The notes: generated by a model from the letters alone, not told the origin. DNA of 64,000 nt from Flavivirga aquimarina (GCF_030540835.1 NZ_JAUOEK010000172.1:62001-126000); one strand, 5' to 3'; numbered from the stretch's first letter, positions 20,350 to 30,279 are shown. Program-made: numbers and translations.

Positions 20350-20387
20350 AATTTAATAATTATAAACTAATTAATACCTATTATAAG

Positions 20388-21713
20388 ATGAACAAAAAAA
20401 TAGTATTATGGTCTATTACAGCAGCCCTTGCAGGTTTTTTATTTGGGTTTGATGTTGTAGTGATTTCCGGAGCAGATAAAAAATTACAACTTTTATGGGA
20501 ATCTTCAGATTCTTTTCATGGATGGGTAGTTATGGGAGCTGCGCTTGCAGGTACTGTAGTTGGGGCAATTTTTGGAGGGTTTCCAACAAACAAATACGGA
20601 CGTAAAAACACATTAATTGTTATAGGTGTTTTATTTGCTATATCTGCAATAGGTTCGGCTTTTGCTAACGACCCTTGGTTTTTTGCTATTGCTAGATTTA
20701 TAGGAGGCCTAGGTGTTGGAGCCTCAACTATTGCAGCGCCCGCTTATATCTCTGAAATTGCTCCAGCAAAAAACAGAGGACGTTTAGTTGCTATGTACCA
20801 ATTTAACATCGTGTTTGGTATTTTAATTGCTTTTATGTCTAATTATTTGTTGAGTGGTTTAGGTGAAAATGCTTGGAGGTGGATGTTAGGTGTTGAAGCG
20901 ATTCCTGCAGTATTATATATTTTATTTGCATTAGGTGTGCCCAAAAGTCCAAGGTGGCTTGCAACTAAAGGAAGAATAGAAGAAGCAAAAGAAGTTTTAA
21001 AAATAATAAATCCAGAAGCTAATATTGAAGCACAATTGCAAGAGTTTCAAAGTCATGCATCGACTAGTAATAAGTCTGAGAATATTTTTATGAAAAAATA
21101 TAAATTTCCTTTAATGTTAGCTTTTTTAATTGCGTTTTTTAATCAGTTTTCTGGGATAAATGCTTTTCTATACTATGCACCAAGAATTTTTGAAGAAGCT
21201 GGGTTAGGAGAAAGTATAGCGCTGTTAAGTAGTGTAGGTATAGGTGTAACTAATCTTATCTTTACATTGTTGGGAATGTTTTTAATAGATAAATTAGGAA
21301 GAAAAACCCTAATGTATTTAGGCTCTATCGGTTATATTATATCTTTAAGTTTGGTTTCGGCAGCATTCTTCTTAGGGTGGACAGGTATGATGGTTCCTAT
21401 ATTTTTATTCCTATTTATTGCAGCTCATGCCATTGGGCAAGGTGCTGTTATTTGGGTATTTATTTCTGAAATTTTCCCGAACCATTTAAGAGCTTCAGGT
21501 CAAGCTTTCGGAAGTTCAACACATTGGATTTTGGCATGGATTATTCCTTCATCAATCCCATTTTTGTTTAATCACCCCGCAATTGGTCCAGGACTAGTAT
21601 TCTTGTTTTTTGCAGTAATGATGGTATTTCAATTATTATTTGTTGCTTTTGTGATGCCAGAAACAAAAGGGAAAACTTTAGAAGAATTAGAAGATGTAAT
21701 GCTAAAGAAATAG
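20388..21713 (+). CDS. MFS sugar transporter (sugar porter family)
   Basis: A protein of about 441 aa starting at MNKKIVLW; an upstream start at 20322 would overlap the preceding gene and add 22 residues that are not membrane-like. Twelve hydrophobic segments can be followed. Sugar-porter signatures are visible: NKYGRKNTL after TM2-3, PKSPRWLATKGR before the central loop, and PETKGKTLEELE at the C-terminus. It lies in the inner membrane and would carry a monosaccharide in symport with protons or sodium. Its place in the operon suggests the released sugar (fucose, xylose or similar). It is not of the FucP type. Confidence 0.9.
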   Translation: MNKKIVLWSITAALAGFLFGFDVVVISGADKKLQLLWESSDSFHGWVVMGAALAGTVVGAIFGGFPTNKYGRKNTLIVIGVLFAISAIGSAFANDPWFFAIARFIGGLGVGASTIAAPAYISEIAPAKNRGRLVAMYQFNIVFGILIAFMSNYLLSGLGENAWRWMLGVEAIPAVLYILFALGVPKSPRWLATKGRIEEAKEVLKIINPEANIEAQLQEFQSHASTSNKSENIFMKKYKFPLMLAFLIAFFNQFSGINAFLYYAPRIFEEAGLGESIALLSSVGIGVTNLIFTLLGMFLIDKLGRKTLMYLGSIGYIISLSLVSAAFFLGWTGMMVPIFLFLFIAAHAIGQGAVIWVFISEIFPNHLRASGQAFGSSTHWILAWIIPSSIPFLFNHPAIGPGLVFLFFAVMMVFQLLFVAFVMPETKGKTLEELEDVMLKK

Positions 21714-21726
21714 TAATTCTAGCAGT

Positions 21727-22548
21727 ATGAAAGCCATACTAAATTTCGTAGTATTATTTCTTTTTGTAGTTACAACATTTGCCTCAAACGTAGACACACT
21801 TGTAGTGTATAGCAAATCAATGCACAAAGAGATAAAGAATGTCGTAATTACCCCAGACTCTTATTCAAAAAAAGGAAAAGCGTATTCAGTTGTTTATCTA
21901 TTACATGGAGCAGGAGGTAATCACGAAGCTTGGTTAGAAAAGGCTCCAAATATTAAGACCTATGCCGATTTATATGATGTTATTATAGTTTGTCCAGATG
22001 GTCATAAAACCAGTTGGTATTTTGATAGTCCTATCGATTCCAAAATGAAATATGAAACTTATATTTCAAAAGAATTAGTAGCAGAGATCGATACAGCGTA
22101 TAACACATTAGCAAATAATAAAAATAGAGCAATAACTGGTTATAGTATGGGTGGTCATGGCGCACTGTATTTAGCATTTAAACATCCCGATATCTGGGGT
22201 GTAGTAGCGAGCATGAGTGGCGGCGTTGATATTAGACCTTTTTCTTTAAAGTGGGAGATTGCTAAACGGTTAGGAACTTATGCCGAAAATCCAAAAAACT
22301 GGGAAGAAAATACAGTTATTAATTTAGTTTACTTATTAAATGGTAAAAATTTAAAAATTCTTTTTGATTGTGGTGTTGATGACTTTTTTTATGATGATAA
22401 TTTAAGACTTCATAACAAATTATTAGAACGTAACATTCCACACGATTATATTGAACGACCAGGTGGACATACAAATAAATATTGGAGTCATTCTATAATC
22501 TATCAAATGGTTTTTTTTGATAATTTTTTTAATAGTAAATCCAAATAA
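21727..22548 (+). CDS. CE1/esterase-D-like alpha/beta hydrolase, secreted
   Basis: A protein of 273 aa with a signal peptide ending near TFAS (about 20). LLHGAGGNHEAW supplies the oxyanion loop, GYSMGG contains the nucleophile Ser140, and His248 in RPGGHTNKYW would complete the triad with an Asp in the GVDDFF region. The fold is that of CE1 and esterase D. It could remove acetyl or aromatic esters from the glycan. It starts 13 bp after the transporter, so it is cotranscribed. The substrate is inferred from context only. Confidence 0.83.
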   Translation: MKAILNFVVLFLFVVTTFASNVDTLVVYSKSMHKEIKNVVITPDSYSKKGKAYSVVYLLHGAGGNHEAWLEKAPNIKTYADLYDVIIVCPDGHKTSWYFDSPIDSKMKYETYISKELVAEIDTAYNTLANNKNRAITGYSMGGHGALYLAFKHPDIWGVVASMSGGVDIRPFSLKWEIAKRLGTYAENPKNWEENTVINLVYLLNGKNLKILFDCGVDDFFYDDNLRLHNKLLERNIPHDYIERPGGHTNKYWSHSIIYQMVFFDNFFNSKSK

Positions 22549-22772
22549 GATTAATTCAAAATAGAATATGAAAACCTATAAACAGATAGTCATATTTATA
22601 AACGAAATTAAGAAATTAAATAACAGTTTAGGTATAATATTTGTGACATGGCTTAACAAAAATTGAAGAAAAAGTCAAGATGAGTTCTTAATAAAAATAA
22701 CGATTCAATCATTCATATTAAAAAGGATAAATATAAGTGTTGTATAAAAAAATTAATTATAGAAAGATAAAC

Positions 22773-25565
22773 ATGTATACTAAAGCTGCTTTTGTAGTGG
22801 CATGTGTGTTTTTGAATATCAGCGTATTAATAGCACAAACAAATGCGCATCCAAGAATTTACACAACCAATGATTCTAAAGATGAATTCCTTCAAAGAAT
22901 TAAAGATGTTGCGTGGAAAAAGAGTTTTGTTGAAAAGAAAACCCAAAACCTTGAAAAGTATTTGAAATTTTGTCAAAATGACCCCAACTGGCTGGTTTCA
23001 AGATTGCAAATGAACTGGAAAACAAAACATAGTAAAGTGTTTTTAGATGGTGGTAATTTTTCGTATTCTTCTGGAAAAGCTCCAGTACCTACAGTTCGTT
23101 TTTCCGGAACTAGAGATTGGGCAACAGATTATAAGCAACCAAAACTTGAAAATGTTATTCCGTATTTAGATGATCCAAGAGGCGTCTATTTAGAGCATAA
23201 AAAAACAGGAAAAAAGGAATGGGTACATCCTTCTAAATCTGGACATTCTATAGAAGGTATTAACAGAAAAGTAATGAGTTTGGTAGAAGATGCCGCTTTT
23301 TTATATTGGGTCACAGGCGATAAAAAATATGCAGAGTTTGCAACTCCAGTATTTTTAAAATATATAGAAGGGATGTATCATAGAGATGCTCCTATAGATA
23401 TAAAGAATTCTAACCAACAACGTATTTCTGGTTTGGCGACTTTCGAGGTTATTCATGAAAAAATTCTTTTACATCTTGTAACTACTTACGATTTTCTATT
23501 TAATTATTTTAAAAAAGAAAAGATAGATCTTTCAAATGCGGTTGCTGTTTTTCAAAAATGGGGAGATCAAATTATAGTTAATGGTATTCCAGATAATAAT
23601 TGGAACCTTTTTCAAGCCCGTTTTTTAACTTATGTCGCTTTAGTATTAGAACCCAATGAAAACTACAAGAATGGTAAAGGAAGAGAATATTTCTTAGAGC
23701 ATACATTCGATAAATCAACCGAAAGACAACTGTCTATAAAAGAATCACTTCTAGTTTACGACCAAGAAACAGGAATGTGGCCAGAATGTGCATCCTATTC
23801 AACGCATGTTATTACATCGTTATTGGAAATTATTACACTACTCGATAATTTTACAAATACCAATGAGCTTTCCAATTTCCCTATTATAGAAAAGGCAGCA
23901 CTAGCTTCTTTTCAATATTTATTTCCTAGTGGTTATATTGTTGGTTTTGGAGATTCTGCACATAAAATAATTCCTCCCAAAAATTTTGAACTTTTAATAT
24001 CGAACTATGAGAAATATAAACAAGAAGAAAAAGAACTTTTAATTTCTGGTTTACTTCATACCATGTTAGATGAAGGAAAATATAAAAGAAAAACGGGTAA
24101 TTTATTTGAATTGTTTTTTTATGTAGATAAAATAAAAAAAGATGAAACAAATAAGGATAAAGCAGAAGCAAAGAAGCTCATTTCTCCTACTTTTTATGCC
24201 TCAAATGTGAGTATGTTTAACCAAAGGTTGGGACAAGGAGATAATGCTGTAATGGTTTCAACAGTAGGGTCTTATGGAAACCATTCACACGTTAATGGAA
24301 TCTCTATAGAGTTATTTGCTAATAAGTATGTTTTAGGACCAGATATGGGGAAAGGATCCAGCTATTGGCACTCCGATCATAGAGAATATTATTCCCGTTT
24401 TCCTGCACATAATACAGTAGTTGTAGATGGTGCTTCAGATTATGATGCCATGCGAGGATACCATCCATTTGAGTTGGATAACTATTTTCCAGAATTAGGT
24501 GAGACTCCAATTTTCGATAAAATAACCTTTTCCAAAGTGTCTTTTTTCGAACCAAAGACAAAATCTAACCAGCAGCGATTTACTGCCATCATTAAATCAA
24601 ATTCTAATAAAAATTATATTGTAGATATATTTCGATCTAAAAAGCAAGAACCAGGAAAACAAAGGCATGATTACTTTTACCATAACTTAGGGCAATCACT
24701 GCAAATATTCCAGAATAAGAATGAATTGAAATTATCTAAAACAGATGATTTTGGATCACATCAAGGCGATATAAAGGGCTATGATTATTTAACGGATAAA
24801 ACAAAAATTGAAACCCCAAAAGATGTTCAGGCCCAGTTCCAAATAGAAAGCAAAGAATCGCCAAATAATGTAATGAAAATATGGGTAAAAGGGAATGAAG
24901 ATCAAAGTGTGTATTCGGTAAAATCGCCTAAATCTAAAGCTACATCAAGCGGTACAGCTCCAAAAGAAATAGTAAATAATCCTATGGCTACTTTAATTTT
25001 AAAAAGAGAAGCTGCCGCTTGGGAAAACCCATTTGCATTGGTATTTAATCCTTATATTGAAGGAACCGAAAATCCTATTGAAAATGTAACGTATTTAAAC
25101 TTTAAAGATAACCCAGAAACACAGGTTATAGATGTTTTATTGAGCGATAAAACAACAGTAGACAGAATGGTTTTAAATACAACAGAAAATGATGCTGTTA
25201 AAAATGGCGAATTTTATCAAAAAGGACTTTTTTCTATAGCTAGGCAGTTAAAAAACAAAAATTCGATGGACTTTTTGTTTGTTTCTGGCATGTATAAATA
25301 TGAGCAAAACGGGTGGGAGATTATATCATCAGGAGACCCCGTAACGATATCTTTTGAAAATATAGAAAGCGGATATCAGTTTCAAAACAATGCACCAGCG
25401 CTTATTAGAATACCCTTTTTGAACAATAAAAAATCGGCTGAAATAAGGTTGTATAAAGGCAATAAATTGTTGGAGGTAAGACAAGCAGTTATGAGTAGAT
25501 ATAGTAAACAAATTGAGTTTAGATTATCAGAAGCTTATGAAAAAGGAGAAGTTGTTTTTAAATAA
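22773..25565 (+). CDS. heparinase II/III-like protein (putative polysaccharide lyase), copy 1
   Basis: About 930 aa from the ATG at 22773 (signal peptide ends near LIAQ); an upstream GTG at 22737 adds 12 basic residues and is less likely. The N-terminal half is an alpha-helical toroid (WLVSRLQMNWKTK, VPTVRFSGTRDW, NNWNLFQARF). The following part resembles the heparinase II/III beta-sandwich with SYGNHSHVNGISIELF and YYSRFPAHNTVVVDG, where His and Tyr residues are candidate catalytic groups. Lyases of this group cut uronic-acid glycosidic bonds by beta-elimination, which fits the GH88 gene. A paralogue is encoded at 45568-48300 with the same motifs. The region 22549-22772 upstream holds no gene. 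Confidence 0.82.
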   Translation: MYTKAAFVVACVFLNISVLIAQTNAHPRIYTTNDSKDEFLQRIKDVAWKKSFVEKKTQNLEKYLKFCQNDPNWLVSRLQMNWKTKHSKVFLDGGNFSYSSGKAPVPTVRFSGTRDWATDYKQPKLENVIPYLDDPRGVYLEHKKTGKKEWVHPSKSGHSIEGINRKVMSLVEDAAFLYWVTGDKKYAEFATPVFLKYIEGMYHRDAPIDIKNSNQQRISGLATFEVIHEKILLHLVTTYDFLFNYFKKEKIDLSNAVAVFQKWGDQIIVNGIPDNNWNLFQARFLTYVALVLEPNENYKNGKGREYFLEHTFDKSTERQLSIKESLLVYDQETGMWPECASYSTHVITSLLEIITLLDNFTNTNELSNFPIIEKAALASFQYLFPSGYIVGFGDSAHKIIPPKNFELLISNYEKYKQEEKELLISGLLHTMLDEGKYKRKTGNLFELFFYVDKIKKDETNKDKAEAKKLISPTFYASNVSMFNQRLGQGDNAVMVSTVGSYGNHSHVNGISIELFANKYVLGPDMGKGSSYWHSDHREYYSRFPAHNTVVVDGASDYDAMRGYHPFELDNYFPELGETPIFDKITFSKVSFFEPKTKSNQQRFTAIIKSNSNKNYIVDIFRSKKQEPGKQRHDYFYHNLGQSLQIFQNKNELKLSKTDDFGSHQGDIKGYDYLTDKTKIETPKDVQAQFQIESKESPNNVMKIWVKGNEDQSVYSVKSPKSKATSSGTAPKEIVNNPMATLILKREAAAWENPFALVFNPYIEGTENPIENVTYLNFKDNPETQVIDVLLSDKTTVDRMVLNTTENDAVKNGEFYQKGLFSIARQLKNKNSMDFLFVSGMYKYEQNGWEIISSGDPVTISFENIESGYQFQNNAPALIRIPFLNNKKSAEIRLYKGNKLLEVRQAVMSRYSKQIEFRLSEAYEKGEVVFK

Positions 25566-25668
25566 AGGAAGACAAGAAGGAGATAGATGTTATATTGAGA
25601 CGGTACACGAAGCAGATTTGTTTTTACAATCAATCGGTTATTTAAAAGGAAAAAGTACAATAAAATAA
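25537..25668 (+). CDS. small uncharacterised ORF or gene remnant
   Basis: A 43-codon frame starts inside the end of the heparinase-like gene (29-nt overlap) and stops 2 bp before the next ATG. Its residues (GDRCYIETVHEADLFLQSIG) look protein-like, but I recognise no family. It could be a small protein, or the tail of a deleted gene, of which there are several further along. Confidence 0.3.
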   Translation: MKKEKLFLNKGRQEGDRCYIETVHEADLFLQSIGYLKGKSTIK

Positions 25669-25670
25669 AT

Positions 25671-28040
25671 ATGAAGAAAATAATCGTTTTATTAACTATA
25701 GTTGTTGTAGCTTTTTCTTGTGTGGCACAAGAAAATAATAAAGTATTTTTTGTATCAAAAGAAGGTGTTAAAAATAATGATGGATCAAAACAACATCCAT
25801 TACCAAGTATAGAAGAAGCAATAAAAAAAGCAAGTGACCTAAAATTAAAAGCCCCTAATACCAGTATAATTATAAATATATTGCCAGGAGATTATTATTT
25901 ATCTGAAGCAATACAAATCACGCCTCAATTAAATGGTATAACCCTAAAAGGCTCAGATACATTCGAAGTTACCATTAAAGGCTCTAGGCTTTTAACATTG
26001 GAGTGGAATAAATATAATGATAATATTTATGTTGCTTCTGTACCCAAAAACTCAAACTTCGACCAATTAGTTATTAACGGCACACCTCAAATTTTAGCAC
26101 GTTACCCAAATTATAATGAAGAAGCTCATTATTGGCAAGGGTATGCAGAAGACGCGATATCGAAAGAGCGAGTAGCATCATGGGAAAAACCAGAAGGTAC
26201 TTATTTTCATGCGTTACACAGAGGTAGATGGGGTGGGTTTCATTTTGAAATTACAGGCGTAAACAAAGACGGAACGGCTATTTTGAAAGGAGGGCATCAA
26301 AACAATAGAGGATCTAAACCCCACAAGGAATACCGTATGGTTGAAAATGTTTTTGAAGAATTGGATAACCCTGGCGAGTGGTATTTAGATAAACATAATA
26401 ATAAACTCTATTATTGGCCAACAACAGAGGTATCACTTAAAACATCTAAAGTTGAGGTATCGGCATTAAAAGATTTAATACAGGTGATAGGTACTTTAGG
26501 AAATCCAGTAAAAAATGTAACCATTAGCGGCATAAAATTCGAAAATACCAGACGTACTTTTATGGAAGATTTTGAACCTTTATTGCGAAGCGATTGGACT
26601 ATTTATAGAGGCAGTACACTTTTCTTTGAAGGCACAGAAACTTGTAAAGTAGAAAATAGTGAATTCGCCAATTTAGGAGGCAATGTTATAATGGCTAGCA
26701 AGTATAATAAAGACCTTCAAATTATTGGAAACCATATACATGATTGTGGTGCCAGTGCCATCTCATTTATTGGAGATCCATCAGCGGTAAGATCACCGTC
26801 ATTCAATTATGGCGAATATATTCCAGTGACAAAAATGGATACTATTTCTGGACCAAAAAATGAATTATACCCAAGAGCATGTTTAGTAGAAGATAATTTA
26901 ATATATAGAATAGGTAGGCTTGAAAAACAAACCGCAGGCGTTCAAATATCTATGGCTATGGATATTACAGTAAGTCATAATAGTATTTATGATGTGCCTC
27001 GTGCTGGAATAAACATTGGCGATGGCACCTGGGGAGGGCATATTTTAGAATATAATGATGTGTTTAATACCGTGTTAGAAACCAGTGATCATGGTTCGTT
27101 TAACTCTTGGGGTAGAGACCGTTTTTGGCATCCAAAACGCCATATTATGGATAATTTAACAACAGCAAACCCCAATATGCCTAAATGGGACGCTATAAAA
27201 ACAACGATTATTCGCAATAACCGTTTTCGTTGCGATCATGGTTGGGATATTGATTTAGATGATGGATCGTCTAACTATCATATTTATAATAATTTATTAT
27301 TAAATAGTGGTCTTAAATTACGTGAAGGCTTTAATAGAGTTGCCGAAAATAATATTATAGTAAATAACTCTTTACATCCACATGTATGGTTTGAGAAAAG
27401 TGAAGATGTCTTTAAACATAACATTGTTGGTGATGCTTATCAAGATGTTGGTTTAAAAGGCTGGGGAAAAGAATTGGATTATAATTTTTTTCCAACAGAA
27501 GTATCTATGATGAAATCCCAAATTTACGATAGAGATAAAAATAGCACATTTGGAGACCCCTTATTTAAAGACCCCGCGAATCTAGATTTTACAATTTCTG
27601 AAAATTCGCCAGCATTTAAAGTTGGTTTTAAAAACTTTCCGATGGATCAGTTTGGTGTTAAAAAATCAGATTTAAAGGCCATAGCCAAAACACCAGAAAT
27701 ACCAGATTTAAAAGATCCTTTAAAAAAGGGTGAAGAAAGCGCTCCAGTGGTTGCTTGGTTACGAAACAATCTTAAAAGCGTAGAATCTGAACAAGAACAA
27801 TCTGCTTACGGGTTAAATACAGCAGAGGGTGTTATTATACTTCGTGTATGGAAACCTAGTCCAGCAGCGCAAGGAGATGGTATAAAAAAAGGCGATGTTA
27901 TACTAAAAGCAGCAGGAAAAGAAGTTAAAAACATAAAAGACTTTTTTGAGATTAGTGCAGCTCATAATAAAACAGACGAATTAGATTTGGTAATTATGAG
28001 AAATCAATCAGAAAAGGAAATTACCATAAAAACAAAATAA
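25671..28040 (+). CDS. right-handed beta-helix glycosidase-like protein with C-terminal PDZ domain
   Basis: A protein of 789 aa with a signal peptide ending near VAQ (about 20; the Cys at 17 is a weak lipobox). From FVSKEGVKNNDGSKQHP through about residue 690 it is a parallel beta-helix, with DQLVINGTPQILARYPN and EWYLDKHNNKLYYWP segments typical of GH141-like proteins (GH141 includes an alpha-L-fucosidase and a xylanase). Residues about 705-788 form a PDZ domain (GVIILRV, GDGIKKGDVILKAAGKEV). GH141-like activity on fucose would suit the neighbouring GH29 genes, but family assignment needs a profile search. PDZ on a glycosidase-like protein is unusual. It is 22 bp upstream of the next gene, so cotranscribed. 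Confidence 0.72.
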   Translation: MKKIIVLLTIVVVAFSCVAQENNKVFFVSKEGVKNNDGSKQHPLPSIEEAIKKASDLKLKAPNTSIIINILPGDYYLSEAIQITPQLNGITLKGSDTFEVTIKGSRLLTLEWNKYNDNIYVASVPKNSNFDQLVINGTPQILARYPNYNEEAHYWQGYAEDAISKERVASWEKPEGTYFHALHRGRWGGFHFEITGVNKDGTAILKGGHQNNRGSKPHKEYRMVENVFEELDNPGEWYLDKHNNKLYYWPTTEVSLKTSKVEVSALKDLIQVIGTLGNPVKNVTISGIKFENTRRTFMEDFEPLLRSDWTIYRGSTLFFEGTETCKVENSEFANLGGNVIMASKYNKDLQIIGNHIHDCGASAISFIGDPSAVRSPSFNYGEYIPVTKMDTISGPKNELYPRACLVEDNLIYRIGRLEKQTAGVQISMAMDITVSHNSIYDVPRAGINIGDGTWGGHILEYNDVFNTVLETSDHGSFNSWGRDRFWHPKRHIMDNLTTANPNMPKWDAIKTTIIRNNRFRCDHGWDIDLDDGSSNYHIYNNLLLNSGLKLREGFNRVAENNIIVNNSLHPHVWFEKSEDVFKHNIVGDAYQDVGLKGWGKELDYNFFPTEVSMMKSQIYDRDKNSTFGDPLFKDPANLDFTISENSPAFKVGFKNFPMDQFGVKKSDLKAIAKTPEIPDLKDPLKKGEESAPVVAWLRNNLKSVESEQEQSAYGLNTAEGVIILRVWKPSPAAQGDGIKKGDVILKAAGKEVKNIKDFFEISAAHNKTDELDLVIMRNQSEKEITIKTK

Positions 28041-28062
28041 AAACCTTCATAAACTATCAAAA

Positions 28063-30051
28063 ATGAAAACATTTAATAGATTAATTCTAATTTTATTAGT
28101 TACAACTTTAAACTGTAGCTCCTGCCTTGCCCAAACTAATTCTGAAGTAAAAAAACTGTCAGATGATGAACGTATGGCATGGTGGCGCGATTCCAAATTT
28201 GGTATGTTTATACATTGGGGAGTGTATTCTATACCTGGAGGAGAAAGAGATGGTAAAATATGTGGCGGAGGTGCAGAATGGATTATGGATAAATTAGATT
28301 ATACTATTGAGGAATATGAGAAATTCCCAGCCATGTTTAACCCTGTAAAATTTAATGCAGACGAGTGGGTTTCAATGGCTAAAGATGCAGGGATGAAATA
28401 CATTGTAATCACCTCAAAACATCACGATGGGTTTAGTTTATGGGATTCTAAAGTGTCAGATTATGATATTATGGATTCATCACCATTTAAGCGAGATGTT
28501 ATAAAAGAATTATCGGAGGCTTGTAAAAAGCAAGGTATTATATTTTGTTTTTATCATTCTATAGTAGATTGGCATCACCCGCAAGCTCAAGGAAATTTGT
28601 TCCCTAATTATAATGCAGGACAAAAAGATCAAACGGTAGTAAACCCGGAATTTCCTAAGTACTATGAAAATTACCTTAAACCACAAGTTAAAGAATTATT
28701 AACCAATTATGGAGATATAGGAGTTGTATGGTTTGATGGTGATTGGATTGCAGATTACACAACAGAGATGGGGAAAGAGTTTTATGATTTTATTCGTGAA
28801 ATACAGCCTAATACCATTATAAATAATAGAGTAGACAAAGGACGAAAAGGGATGGAAGGTATGGATGCTGAAGGCAATTTTGCTGGAGATTTTGGTACAC
28901 CAGAACAAGAAATTCCAGCAACAGGAATAGATTCAGATTGGGAATCGTGTATGACGATGAATGGATCTTGGGGGTATAAACCATCAGATAAAAAATGGAA
29001 AAGCAGTAAAAGGCTCACTCAAAACTTAATCGATATCGTTTCAAAAGGCGGTAACTTTTTATTAAACATAGGTCCAGATGGTTTAGGTCAATTTCCACCA
29101 GAAAGTGTAGAACGCTTAAAAGCTATGGGTGTTTGGACTAGAGAAAATGGAGAGTCTATTTATGGAGCCTCTGCAAGTCCATATGATAAACCAGAATGGG
29201 GACGATATACAGCAAAAGATGGGTTTATATATGCACATGTTTTTGATTGGCCAGAAGATGGTAAGTTAGTAATAAATAGAACTATTAAACCAAGACAAGC
29301 AACTTTGCTTTCAGATCCATATACCAAGTTAAAGACAAAACTAATAGATGGTAATTTAACCATTCACTTACCAGAAAAAGCACCTAATAACATTGCGACA
29401 GTTATAAAAATAAAATTAATGCCAAATGATGATTGGGCTAATTTAAAACGTTATAAAAAAGCAAATATAAAATTGAAAGCTTCTTCAACAAAAAATAAAA
29501 ACAGAGTAGTTTTTATGGGGAATTCAATAACCGAAAAATGGGTTAAATATAGTCCGGAATTTTTCAAAAAGAATCCTTTTGTAGGACGTGGTATAAGTGG
29601 GCAAACAACCTCACAAATGTTGTTACGATTCAAGCCAGACGTTATCGATTTAAATCCAAAAGCAGTTGTTATACATGCTGGGACAAATGATATTGCTGGT
29701 AATAGAGGCCCTATAACCATAGAACAAATTGCTGCTAATATTTTTTCAATGGCAGAATTAGCAAAAACTCATAACATAAAAGTAGTATTAGCTTCAGTAC
29801 TTCCCGCTAGTAATTACTCTTGGAGTCCCTCTGTAGAACCTATAGAAAAAATAGAAGCGCTTAATAGCCTAATTAAAACTTACGCCGAAAAAAACAACAT
29901 AGTCTATTTAGACTATTATTCATCAATGGTTGATGCACATAAAGGATTAAAAAAAGAATATGGTAGAGATACCGTTCATCCTAATGCTAAAGGATATGAA
30001 GTTATGGAACCATTGGTAAAAGAAGCTATCAAAAAAGCTTTAAAAAAGTAG
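28063..30051 (+). CDS. GH29 alpha-L-fucosidase fused to an SGNH/GDSL-type esterase
   Basis: A protein of 662 aa with a signal peptide (CSSCLAQ near 25). Residues about 30-470 form a GH29 domain: WWRDSKFGMFIHWGVYS, ITSKHHDGFSLW, and nucleophile Asp225 in VVWFDGDW. Residues about 480-662 form an SGNH hydrolase with Ser488 in GNSIT, Gly in GRGISGQ, Asn in GTND, and the Asp636/His639 pair in DTVHPN. All four SGNH blocks are present, so both halves look active. One secreted chain would therefore remove an ester (probably acetyl) and fucose. Last intact gene before a decayed region; about 66 bp separate its stop from a candidate terminator region. Confidence 0.92.
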   Translation: MKTFNRLILILLVTTLNCSSCLAQTNSEVKKLSDDERMAWWRDSKFGMFIHWGVYSIPGGERDGKICGGGAEWIMDKLDYTIEEYEKFPAMFNPVKFNADEWVSMAKDAGMKYIVITSKHHDGFSLWDSKVSDYDIMDSSPFKRDVIKELSEACKKQGIIFCFYHSIVDWHHPQAQGNLFPNYNAGQKDQTVVNPEFPKYYENYLKPQVKELLTNYGDIGVVWFDGDWIADYTTEMGKEFYDFIREIQPNTIINNRVDKGRKGMEGMDAEGNFAGDFGTPEQEIPATGIDSDWESCMTMNGSWGYKPSDKKWKSSKRLTQNLIDIVSKGGNFLLNIGPDGLGQFPPESVERLKAMGVWTRENGESIYGASASPYDKPEWGRYTAKDGFIYAHVFDWPEDGKLVINRTIKPRQATLLSDPYTKLKTKLIDGNLTIHLPEKAPNNIATVIKIKLMPNDDWANLKRYKKANIKLKASSTKNKNRVVFMGNSITEKWVKYSPEFFKKNPFVGRGISGQTTSQMLLRFKPDVIDLNPKAVVIHAGTNDIAGNRGPITIEQIAANIFSMAELAKTHNIKVVLASVLPASNYSWSPSVEPIEKIEALNSLIKTYAEKNNIVYLDYYSSMVDAHKGLKKEYGRDTVHPNAKGYEVMEPLVKEAIKKALKK

Positions 30052-30064
30052 TAAAAAGTTAAGG

Positions 30065-30081
30065 AACTATAATTTATAGTT
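30065..30081. promoter_or_regulatory. isolated perfect operator-like palindrome
   Basis: AACTATAATTTATAGTT, the same 8+1+8 palindrome as upstream of susC, lies 14 bp after the GH29-SGNH stop. It lacks the second ATTTAT at 21 bp and the -7-like box, so it may be a degenerate or binding-only copy. Confidence 0.45.
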
Positions 30082-30083
30082 TT

Positions 30084-30148
30084 CAATGTTATAAAAATAT
30101 AACATTGTGCATAGCATCAAAAAAAGCTTTGTACAATGTTATTTTTTT
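30084..30148 (+). terminator. terminator with overlapping alternative hairpin
   Basis: ATAACATTGT (30099-30108) pairs with ACAATGTTAT (30133-30142), followed by seven T. The strand 30098-30107 can instead pair with CAATGTTATA at 30084-30093, making two mutually exclusive hairpins. It lies just after the GH29-SGNH gene and probably ends that operon. Confidence 0.6.
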
Positions 30149-30279
30149 ATCCTTTTTTTCATTGATATCAATTGAAATGTAGCATTAAGTTTCTGTTTTT
30201 CACAATCAACCTGAGACCGCTTTTACAAATACAGGAGAGATTATTAACCTACCTGACTAGATACTAATTGTAATAGGTT

